Below, piece after piece: positions 10,601-22,600 of a stretch of 35,273 nucleotides of DNA. The position numbers and the translations under genes are program-made. Each line of letters opens with the position of its first letter. Position 1 is the stretch's first letter. This DNA comes from Nemertoderma westbladi (lineage: Eukaryota; Xenacoelomorpha; Nemertodermatida; Nemertodermatidae), in assembly GCA_032718475.1 (NCBI GenBank), contig JAUCBJ010007565.1:1-35273 (forward strand), in the 5' to 3' direction. A model generated the notes under the pieces. It saw only the letters and a program-made list of their open reading frames with translations, was not told where the DNA came from and did not search any database.

Positions 10601-13600
10601 AAACTCTGATCACTATTACGGATTCCGTGGAATAAACTCCCCTCCTCTACCAATCAACCGGGGTGGATCTCTAAAAACATTCCGGGATAATATAGTTAAA
10701 CACAATATTGACTTAGAGAGGTATAAATTATATGAGTACTCTTACTATAGCACGGTTTGTTATAAATATAAAGTACCGGATGGTATGCACGATTACGCAC
10801 TGGCTGGCGGTGGCTGGTCCTCACGGCGAAAACCCTGAGTTATGGTGTAACCACTCGTGCGTGACTGAAACGCAAACAAACATGTTCATTTGTTTATTTT
10901 TAGATGCCAAAGTATGGAGCGGGCCTTACCGACGTTGCCCAGTAGTCTAGAACCACAGTTCTACAGCGCGGTGTTGGCCAATCAGACAGTAGCGATAGTG
11001 GAGCGCCGCCCGGTAAACGCGGAGGATCAGTCGCTACAGCGACCCGGTAAACGGAATCACAAGTACGAGAGGATCAGTAGGAAGCGTCGCTGCGAATCGA
11101 TGGTGGAGTTTAATGGAGGTGGGCGAGTCTAACAAAAATAATACATTATATAACTTAATAAGTTATTGTAGAGGTGGCGAGCAAGAAGGGTGTCTAGCCG
11201 GCAGATAACAAAGCTACTCTAAAAAATAAATCACAACAAACAATACACCTGTTCAGAAAATTTGGATAAAATATTATAATAAATGCATCTATTCGTCGTG
11301 CAGGAGATAATCTCATCTGTTTAGATCTGTAAACCCCTTTTCGGCGCCTCGACTCCATTAATAGTTTATTAATAGGTTATTAATAGTTTAAAGTAAGAAA
11401 ATCTCATCTGTTAGAGGGGAAGGTGCCGAGGACAGCGGTGGCATTTCCTCTCACCACCGCCACGGATGGGCGTTGGTGGAGGGAAGCTGTGGGGTTCACC
11501 AGTGGTATGGGCGATCTTCCTCCCTATCTCGCGAATGGTGCTGGTTGCTTCAGCCCCGATCGGCTCGAGAGTCTAGGTAGCAAATAGTTACAAAGAGATA
11601 GTCGCGGCACAGGTCAGCGTATTTGTTTGCCTGTAATCGCTCTGCTGCGGTTGCTGCGGCTGTTCCGGCAGTCTGGGACATCGCGACTTACCATAGTTGT
11701 GGACACGGTTTTGTCCATGTACGCCTGAGGTGTTCACTTGAGCACTACTCATGCTCAGAGCAGATTGTAGTGTCTGTATGCAGATTGATACGCCAATTCG
11801 TAGTTGGTCATCCTCGAGGCGGAGTCCCAGATATAAGATATAGGAACCGGGCGTTTAGCCGTAGTCACGAAGCCGTGATCTACCCTGGCAGCCAACAGAC
11901 GCGCCTTAGTGATATTTTTTTGTTTAAATTCATTTTTAAATTGTAATAAAATCAACTATTTTTCCCCTTTGTTGTAATTTAATGCTCTGCCTATTAGGCC
12001 AGCCGTACATTTAATGCGCTCCAGTTTACGACGCGGAATAATATTTGCTAAGTCCTATGTTCTGTTTGTCTTACTTGAAAGTTGAAAACTGGCAAATTAT
12101 AATATTGAAAAACACAGCTCTTCCATATCCTGGATAGCTTGAGCATTTCTATCAGGCTTTCTCTCAGGGATCCTGAGAGAAATTCTGAGTATCAGCTACT
12201 AGTAACCAGTCCATCCAGTGATTGAATGTTGCTGTTGTCTGAGTCCATGTTTACTGTCAGAATTAAAAAAAACTCAATTATACTGTCAGAAACACACAGA
12301 ATAGATTCAATTCAATACAAAGTTACTAACTGACATATCGGAATTGAACTCACCGACCCGGAATACTCACACGATGTATAATTTAGCTCGTTGATGTGCT
12401 TCCTTCATGTGAGACATTATTAACCAAACAGACCGTAGACAGTCAGTATCTAAACTAGGTCTACTACTCCTTCGCAATGTTTCAACCAATAAAGTTAGTT
12501 TCAATAGTTTGTAGTTGGACCAAGATAGTGGGTGGGTCTAGTGTAGCCATGATAAAATAGGTATACTATACTAACCTCTACCTCTAACCCCAATTGACAG
12601 CCATATTTTTAAAAAGAAGGTTCAAGGTGTTAATTTTAGTAACTTAAATACAATAAATACTCCGATCAATTTATTTAGTTTTGAATTCGCTATTACTTGA
12701 CTAATAAATATTCTATATTGACAGCGTCCAATGCGGGGCCATCGGTCCACGCTACCTCGTCCTGGCACGACGTCCGTCAACCCGCCACACAACAGAACGC
12801 CGTCGAACCAATCGAACCAATCTCCTACGTGATCAGCGATGACGCCTACTACCAAAGCATCAGCGACACGTATCGGCATCTGGGTACGGCCAAGGGCGAG
12901 GGGAAGGTTAACAACATACCATCCAATCGTGAGAAAGGTGTGTAACCGTCCGTACTGGGTACGGCCAAGGGCGAGGGGAAGGTTAACAACATAGCAGCCA
13001 ATCGTGAGAAAGGTGTGTACCCGTCCGTACTGGGTACGGCCAAGGGCGAGGGGAAGGTTAACAACATACCAGCCAATCGTGAGAAAGGTGTGTACCCGTC
13101 CGTACTGGGTGCGGCCAAGGGCGAGGGGAAGGTTAACAACATACCATCCAATCGTGAGAAAGGTGTGTACCCGTCCGTACTGGGTGTGGCCAAGGGCGAG
13201 GGGAAGGTTAACAACATACCATCCAATCGTGAGAAAGGTGTGTACCCGTCCGTACTGGGTACGGCAAAGGGCGAGGGGAAGGCTAACAACATACCAGCCA
13301 ATCGTGAGAAAGGTGTGTACCCGTCCGTACTGGGTGCGGCCAAGGGCGAGGGGAAGGTTAACAACATACCAGCCAATCGTGAGAAAGGTGTGTACCCGTC
13401 CGTACTGGGTACGGCCAAGGGCGAGGGGAAGGTTAACAACATACCATCCAATCGTGAGAAAGGTGTGTACCCGTCCGTACTGGGTACGGCAAAGGGCGAG
13501 GGGAAGGCTAACAACATACCAGCCAATCGTGAGAAAGGTGTGTACCCGTCCGTACTGGGTGCGGCCAAGGGCGAGGGGAAGGTTAACAACATACCAGCCA

Positions 13601-16600
13601 ATCGTGAGAAAGGTGTGTACCCGACCGTACTGGGTACGGCCAAGGGCGAGGGGAAGGTTAACAACATAGCAGCCAATCGTGAGAAAGGTGTGTAACCGTC
13701 CGTACTGGGTACGGCCAAGGGCGAGGGGAAGGTTAACAACATAGCAGCCAATCGTGAGAAAGGTGTGTACCCGTCCGTACTGGGTGCGGCCAAGGGCGAG
13801 GGGAAGGTTAACAACATAGCAGCCAATCGTGAGAAAGGTGTGTACCCGACCGTACTGGGTACGGCCAAGGGCGAGGGGAAAGTTAACAACATAGCAGCCA
13901 ATCGTGAGAAAGGTGTGTACCCGACCGTACTGGGTACGGCCAAGGGCGAGGGGAAGGTTAACAACATAGCAGCCAATCGTGAGAAAGGTGTGTAACCGTC
14001 CGTACTGGGTACGGCCAAGGGCGAGGGGAAGGTTAACAACATACCAGCCAATCGTGAGAAAGGTGTGTACCCGACCGTACTGGGTACGGCCAAGGGCGAG
14101 GGGAAGGTTAACAACATAGCAGCCAATCGTGAGAAAGGTGTGTAACCGTCCGTACTGGGTACGGCCAAGGGCGAGGGGAAGGTTAACAACATAGCAGCCA
14201 ATCGTGAGAAAGGTGTGTACCCGTCCGTACTGGGTGCGGCCAAGGGCGAGGGGAAGGTTAACAACATAGCAGCCAATCGTGAGAAAGGTGTGTACCCGAC
14301 CGTACTGGGTACGGCCAAGGGCGAGGGGAAAGTTAACAACATAGCAGCCAATCGTGAGAAAGGTGTGTAACCGTCCGTACTGGGTACGGCCAAGGGCGAG
14401 GGGAAGGTTAACAACATAGCAGCCAATCGTGAGAAAGGTGTGTACCCGACCGTACTGGGTACGGCCAAGGGCGAGGGGAAGGCTAACAACATACCAGCCA
14501 ATCGTGAGAAAGGTGTGTAACCGTCCGTACTGGGTACGGCCAAGGGCGAGGGGAAGGTTAACAACATACCAGCCAATCGTGAGAAAGGTGTGTAACCGTC
14601 CGTACTGGGTGTGGCCAAGGGCGAGGGGAAGGCTAACAACATAGCAGCCAATCGTGAGAAAGGTGTGTAACCGTCCCTACTGGGTGCGGCCAAGGGCGAG
14701 GGGAAGGCTAACAATATACCAGCCAATCGTGAGAAAGGTGTGTAACCGTCCGTACTGGGTGCGGCCAAGGGCGAGGGGAAGGCTAACAATATACCAGCCA
14801 ATCGTGAGAAAGGTGTGTAACCGTCCGTACTGGGTGCGGCCAAGGGCGAGGGGAAGGTTAACAACTCTGTCTCTGGAAAAATCTAAAAAGAAACAAGGAA
14901 AAATACAAAAAGTAAAGGCCAATACCAAAGTTTCACCCTCAAACTCACCTCCAAAGGATAAACCTGTCATTTCAGCTATTACACCCAATAACTTAAAAGA
15001 AAATACATAAACCAGCTCTGATGATCCCCGACTCGCCTGTTAAAACTTCAGTTCCACACCCACATAACTTGGATGATGTCATGTATAGTGCATACACTTG
15101 GCAGAAACCTGCACAAACCTATAAACCTCAACATGGGCAGATACAGGGATCAGTGGGTATTAAATTACAAAATAGATTCAAGCCTCTAGAAATAGATAAT
15201 GAATGGGAATCACAGGTTGCTACACTGCTCAAAGAACAGAATCTGCTCCTCCATAACATACTAGGACACTCGTTGATATCTGCCTCACAGAGTACACCAT
15301 CTCAAGGAGAAGGGACGAATGGAAATTCTAAAGGAGCTCCTCAGGATCACAATATAAGAATAGATGCCCATAGCAGACTTAATGAACACACTTCCTCAAA
15401 GAGACTCACTTCAGACACAGGGAAACGCTCTGACCCTTCTGATAACTATGAAGCATACAATTATTGGTCAAACTCTGAAGATTCTACTAAAAATCTAGAG
15501 GCTTACAACTACTACTTTAATCTTGAAAACTTAAATACTAGTAGACCTAAAAGATCAAATGAACATACCTGTAATAAAGCTAATCAGTATTATATGAATC
15601 ATGAAGATCCAGTTCGAAATCTAGAAGCTTACAACCACTACTTAAATTCTGAAAGTTGTTTATTACCAGGTAGAGGGGGAATCTTGACACAAGTGGGGGA
15701 TACAAAATCTATCCAGACATCTACAACAAATCATCAGCAGGAATTGAAATTAGTCACAGTCTTAGTCAGAGGTCTTCCTACAAATACCTCATCCTTTGGA
15801 CTATCACAATTTTGCTTTAAGCAAACCGGACATAGACCTTTAAATGTAATGATAATTGGTTCCAAGGGCACAATCAAAAATGCAAAAATAACCATTGAAA
15901 AGACCTATCTCCCAATGTTTTTGCGGCAAGATATGTGGCCTAATCTCTCTCTAAGTGTTATACCTGCGCACCTAAATCAAGGAAATAAATATATGAAACA
16001 ACTGCACTATAATGGTGGATGGCAGACACATGCAAACTATTACTATTATCCAAAGCCACAACCAAGGCAGTGGTTTTAAGCAGACTTCAAAATACTGTGC
16101 AGTAGTGAATGAAGGTCAAGTTTTACATGCTCATAAATATGAAACTAAATCTAGTACTGGATTCTTAAAAATAGAAACTTTTAATTGCAAGGGTTTTATC
16201 AGAAATAAATCATATATCATACAAAGATTGAATACTGAGAAACCAGATGTTCTGATGTTACAAGAACACTGGCTTGGGCCTAGACAAGCTGACTTTTTCT
16301 TCAAGAGACAGTCTCTACATAAAGAATATACATGTGTTGATTACACAATCTCATCAGAGATGCTTAAACCCAAGCGGCGGATACGGGGAGAAGGGGGAAC
16401 GGTTATATATATAAAAAATAACCTACAAGTATTTTGCAGTCCTTTAAACTTAAACTCTGAACGTTTAACTGGTATTAGAATTGCTGGAGCTTTTGATAGA
16501 GACTTGGCAATAATCAATATATATCTCCCTTCAGATTGCAACAGACCTGAAGATAAAAATAATTATTTTCTTACCACTACTCACCTGGCTACTGTCATTG

Positions 16601-19600
16601 AAGAATGTCAGGCAGCTGGTTTGGGTATAATCATAGGAGGTGATATTAATGGGTCACTTAAAGCAGATATTTTTCATCCCAGAGGATCTAGAAGTTATTC
16701 ACATTTTGGACATATTTTTAACAATGTCATATTGAGAAATTATGACTTTACAGTTGCTGACATGTGTATAAAGGCATCTGGTCCAATGTCTACATACACC
16801 TTCAATAACAAATTTGGAGATATCATTCGTGAGAGTTACATTGATCACATATTAGTTGGAAATGAAATGTATGAAAATATCCGAGAGTCACTTGTACTAG
16901 AACATGATGAGAAAAACCTCTCTGATCATAGGCCAGTAAAGATACTCCTCCAATATAAAAAGACTCTCCAAGTGGAAGACAATCTACTACGATCTCGAAT
17001 TAAACAAACTAAATTTGATTTCAAAAAGGCAACAAATGTACAGAAGGTTGCTTACAGAGAGGAAATCCGAGGAAAGCTTGAATCTGTAAATCACAATGTA
17101 ACTTTAGATGAGAAAGTGAATATCCTAACAAATACTATAAACGAAGCATCCAAAAACAATATTCCTAGATTTTACTGGAAACCAAAAACTCATTTGAAAT
17201 ATCGCAAAAACTTAAAGGTGACTGGAAAACGTAGCACAAATTACTCAAAAGACTACCAAGACTATCAACAACATATAAGAGATATTATTGCAACAAACAG
17301 GCATGATCCGAAACTTTTCTGGAAAAATATTAAGCCAGTAAAAGACAACTTCATTGTTCCAAATCCTACATTACTATATCACGAAGTTAAAACACAATTC
17401 AACAACTGTATGCAACACAATGAAGATCCATCACTTCATACACCTGATCCCACATGTAGTAATTCAAAGCCCGAGCTGGGGAAGACAGTCAAAGATGACT
17501 GTTCAACGAAGACAAACCCAAATAATATAACCCCAACAGAAATTGAATCCAATATAAAGGACCTTAACCGGCAGAAGGCAGCTGATATCAACAATATCAT
17601 CTCAGAATCTTTATTTTATGGCCTATCCGATACACTTACGGGTTTCATTGCAGATATTTTCAATGAGATTAACCGCAAAGGGAAAACCCCTCTTTCCTTC
17701 TCAACTAGTATAATATTTCCTGTTCCTAAACCAGCCAAGAAGAACTCTGTAATACAAAATTCAACACGATTTCGAAATATAAGTATTATCACTGTTTTGG
17801 CAAAATTATGGGAGCGAACTATCATTAAAGAGCTTGAATGTCTGACTCTAAATGAACTCCAGCTTGGTTATAGAAAAGGCATAGGCAGTGAAACTGCTTA
17901 TTTATTGGCATCCCAGCTAATTCGAAAGTTTAACAAGAAAAACTCAAAAATATATGCCTTATCTCTTGATATGTCGGCTGCATTCGATAAAGTTAGCTAC
18001 ACTATGCTTTTTGACAAACTGAGACAGTCAAAATTAAATGGCAACATTGTTGATGCTATAGAGACATACTATAGAAATTCGGTCGCATATTTGAATTGTA
18101 ATGGATATTGTTATGCAGAGCCGATTGCCTTGTGTCAAGGTGTGCGACAAGGTGGAGTCCTATCCCCACTACTATTCAACTATTACATGACGGATTTAAT
18201 TACTGAAATAGTGGAGAGCGGCCTAGGAGTTCACATAGCAAGGGAATCTTTTGCCATTTTAACATATGCAGATGATGTACTGCTGCTTGCTACACTTAAA
18301 TCAGATTTACAGGAAATGCTGCAATTATCGAGCTGCTTCCTCGAGAAACACAACATGAAATTGAACTTCTCAAAATGTCACTTTCTATCCATAGAAACAG
18401 ATGGCAGGTGTTCTACTAATGATAGCATAACCTTCTGCGGTAAAGTAGTAGATGCGGCTGATGGTTGTTTTTATATGGGTATCCCGCTACCTTCACATCG
18501 GAATAGGCTCAAAGATCATCTCAACACCAAAGTCTGGTCTAACCTTTCTATGTTAAAAAATCGGGGTCTAACTGTGGATCAAATAACGCTTAAAATCTCC
18601 AGCTTAGTTTGGCGTATGATATGTCTACCCTCTATATCATATGGGGCCCTAGCCTTATCCAACAATGAACTGACTGAAGTTGCAAGCAGCTGTAGGTCTG
18701 CCATGAGGGATATTATACACTTAAAGAGCTACATGCCAAATGCAGTGTTAGCTCAACTTTTTGAGATTGATGTGGAAAGTCACCTACGACTTACTAACTT
18801 TCGAGGACTATATAATACATTTAACACCTCCAATAAAAAGATATCTTCTTTCTTTGGGTCTTTACTGTGTGACCACTGGACAGACGAGGATAATAAAGAC
18901 TCAATTTTTACTCTTTATCAGATGTCCAGCTGGTATCATGACTTGCCACCACTGAATTCACTAGCTGTGCATAATTACTCCCCTCAACACTGCATACAAA
19001 AACGGAAGAAAGAGTTGCAGCACCAAATCACTGATCGTGATATGTTCCTCACGCTGATTAATCTATCTCTCCTCAACAGGCCAGACATACCTATGTCACT
19101 GAGAAAGGAGGTTTTGCAAGAGACTAATAAGATGGTCTTGGTGGGCTTATAACTTCTGTTTTCGCTGGACATACTTATTTAGTTAACTGCACATTCATTT
19201 CAAGTAATATTGTAATGCAATTTTAATGTGAATCCTTTTCAGCTAACTGCACATTTAATTCAGTTTAATATTTAAATGCAATTTCAATGTGAACCGTTTA
19301 TTGTGGTTCTCTTTTACATATACTCTGCGTCTGCTCTATACATCAGATGTTAACTGCACATTCATTTCAAGTAATATTTTAATGCAATTTTAATGTGAAT
19401 CCTTTTCAGATAACTGCACATTTAATTCAGTTTAATATTTAAATGCAATTTTAATGTGAACCGTTTATTGTGGTTCTCTTTTACATATACTCTGCGTCTG
19501 CTCTATACATCAGATGTTAACTGCACATTCATTTCAAGTAATATTTTAATGCAATTTTAATGTGAATCCTTTTCAGCTAACTGCACATTTAATTCTGTTT

Positions 19601-22600
19601 AATATTTAAATGCAATTTTAATGTGAACCGTTTATTGTGGTTCTCTTTTACTAATTATGACTCTAATATAGCCGCCGGGGCGCAAGCCGGATAATAATAA
19701 TAATAATAACAACATAGCAGCCAATCGTGAGAAAGGTGTGTAACCGTCCGTACTGGGTGCGGCCAAGGGCGAGGGGAAGGCTAACAACATACCAGCCAAT
19801 CGTGAGAAAGGTGTGTAACCGTCCGTACTGGGTACGGCCAAGGGCGAGGGGAAGGCTAACAACATACCGGCCAATCGTGAGAAAGGTGTGTACCCGTCCG
19901 TACTGGGTGCGGCCAAGGGCGAGGGGAAGGCTAACAACATACCGGCCAATCGTGAGAAAGGTGTGTACCCGACCGTACTGGGTACGACCAAGGGCGAGGG
20001 GAAGGTTAACAACATACCAGCCAATCGTGAGAAAGGTGTGTACCGGTCCGTACTGGGTACGGCCAAGGGCGAGGGGAAGGTTAACAACATACCAGCCAAT
20101 CGTGAGAAAGGTGTGTAACCGTCCGTACTGGGTACGGCCAAGGGCGAGGGGAAGGTTAACAACATACCAGCCAATCGTGAGAAAGGTGTGTGTGTACCCG
20201 TCCGTACTGGGTACGGCCAAGGGCGAGGGGAAGGCTAACAACATACCAGCCAATCGTGAGAAAGGTGTGTGTGTACCCGTCCGTACTGGGTGCGGCCAAG
20301 GGCGAGGGGAAGGTTAACAACATACCAGCCAATCGTGAGAAAGGTGTGTAACCGTCCGTACTGGGTGCGGCCAAGGGCGAGGGGAAGGCTAACAACATAG
20401 CAGCCAATCGTGAGAAAGGTGTGTGTGTACCCGTCCGTACTGGGTGCGGCCAAGGGCGAGGGGAAGGTTAACAACATACCAGCCAATCGTGAGAAAGGTG
20501 TGTACCCGTCCGTACTGGGTACGGCCAAGGGCGAGGGGAAGGTTAACAACATAGCAGCCAATCGTGAGAAAGGTGTGTACCCGACCGTACTGGGTACGGC
20601 CAAGGGCGAGGGGAAGGCTAACAACATAGCAGCCAATCGTGAGAAAGGTGTGTAGCCGTCCGTACTGGGTGCGGCCAAGGGCGAGGGGAAGGTTAACAAC
20701 ATAGCAGCCAATCGTGAGAAAGGTGTGTAACCGTCCGTACTGGGTGCGGCCAAGGGCGAGGGGAAGGCTAACAACATAGCAGCCAATCGTGAGAAAGGTG
20801 TGTAACCGTCCGTACTGGGTGTGGTTGGCGGGAGGTGGCGGGGTTGGGGTGTTTGGTTCAGGGTGGCGGGTGTGGGCAGGGGTGTAGGGGTGTGGGGGGG
20901 GGGGTGGGTGGGCTGGAATACAACTGATTTTCAGTTACACACTTACTGTGTACTGACTATTAATTAATACTTCATGGTATATTGAAAGTGTTGAAACCAG
21001 AACAATTATTAAGGGGGGTGGGGGGGGGGGGGGGGTGTAACACCCCCCGCTAAAAAAATCAAATTGTTTTTTTGTTATTGCATATAGAGCAGAATTTAAT
21101 GAGGATTTCAAATCTGAAAACGGCTTAGAGAGATCTACTTTAGTTCTCGAGATATCGTGGATTATCTGTCTGGCAATCTGTCTTTCAAAATGTAAGACAG
21201 ACATACAGACAACCGACAGACGGACAGACTACATTCAACCAAACATTAAAACTGAAATCGGAAATAAAATGAGCGACCCCGAAAACCCCCGTAAATATAA
21301 TTTTAGCTCGGTGGTAAAGGTAGTTTTGCGCGGGAAGGATGGAACTTTGAAGGCGATTCACGAAAAATACGACTCCGACATTCTTAGCCGTTTTTTCAAT
21401 TGTTGCTTTATATGAAAGGTAATAAATTTCACGCACTTTTCTTAATTTAATGATATTTCCCCATTTTTTTTATGAAAAATTAAAAAAAACAGTTTTTTTT
21501 TATAAAATTGCCAATTATAAGAAATAGAAAACGAAAATAAAAAAAGTTCGTGAAAAATATTATGAAAATGATCATACTGCGATGCTGGTTCCGAAAAATG
21601 TGGTATCGGAAAATAAAAATGGGAGTTAAGGGGGAGTAATGTTTTTAGTGAAATTTAAAATTTTGCGCAGGCTGCTGGGGGGGGGGGGGGGGGGGTCCCT
21701 AAGGTCCCTTCTAAAAATTAACTGTGCTAATATTACGGATTATGTTATTTATCAAGCACGTTAAGTAAAATCCTTACCGGTAGGTGTGTTAGTACCAAAG
21801 TATGTAAAAAGGGGGCGAGGCACCAACAGTTGTCACCGCCGAGATCAGTGACCCGGTGGACCAGGTAGCTGCTGACTGTAAGTTTGAGTACCGAGGTCGG
21901 GCAACCGATCTGTTTTTCGAAAGTTGCGTGGACTTATACCCAGGTATTGCACACGGACAGTTCGGTTCGTTTTCACTACAACTAAACTGCGCCAGTCACT
22001 CCCGTCTCTTAAACATCCCGTCCCGGATATCCTTGCGTCTAATGTCGTTTACTCTTTCTCTTGTCCCTCTTGTAAGGGGGGATATGTTGGGTTGGACACA
22101 CCATCCAACACTTGTTTGAACGCGTTAGACAGCACCAGGATGGGACTGCCAATGATGGGAGCAAACAGGGTAAGACTGTGCAAAACCACATCATGACTCA
22201 CCGCGGCGAGCCCAATACGCGTTGGCCGACTGACTGGCGTGAATTGTTTTAACATTTCAAAGTAATTGCTAGACACCCATTGCGGCCAGTCTTGCAAAAG
22301 CTTGATATGTATTACATTCAAACACGCAAGCCCGTTATCAACAAGCAGAAACGTGAGGCGTAAGTTTGTGGTGCTGTTTCCTAGTAGCTAGTTACCTACA
22401 GAGTACAGACCTCACTCTTCAATTTCAATACTCGTTCTCTCCCTTTGTGAATTTCTCTCTACATTTCCTGGCTTGTCCTCCTGAGCATACCTTCAGTTGA
22501 GGAGCGAAACCTACCGATCAGCTGGCTGCTGTCAGCTGATCACTGATTGCATGCAACGTCTAGGTCCTGTTGCTTTTTAGTTTTTTACATACTTTGGTAC

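Larger units (their letters stand above)
14866..19706 (+). mobile_element. APE-type non-LTR retrotransposon (LINE) inserted in the 75-bp satellite
   Basis: The left junction is GGTTAACAAC/TCTGTC at 14865/14866. The right end is a GCCGGGGCGCAAGCCGG-like stem followed by a TAA-type tail, after which the satellite resumes at TAACAACATAGCAG. TAACAAC occurs at 14859-14865 and 19707-19713, a 7-bp target-site duplication or junction microhomology. Two overlapping ORFs are present, the second intact with all endonuclease and RT motifs, so this looks like a young copy. Its AT-rich codon use differs from the GC-rich host exons. Only about 155 bp precede ORF1, so the 5' end may be truncated. A CR1/jockey-group LINE is my best guess; no RNase H domain is visible. 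Confidence 0.9.

Noticed and set aside
11623-11946. 107-residue frame in the GC-rich block of intron 2
   Set aside because: No domain, no splice context fitting the adaptor, and the composition is explained by a probable unidentified repeat.
12849-14864. 671-residue open frame on the minus strand through the 75-bp satellite, and similar frames at 19632-20786
   Set aside because: The unit is 75 bp, so any stop-free frame stays open. Variants in this frame are mostly non-synonymous, the frame breaks where GTGT is inserted, and it ends in non-repeat sequence without any domain.
22480-22560. Hammerhead ribozyme in the Penelope-like relic
   Set aside because: Penelope-like elements can carry them, and GCGAAAC is present, but no CUGANGA core or consistent three-stem fold was found.
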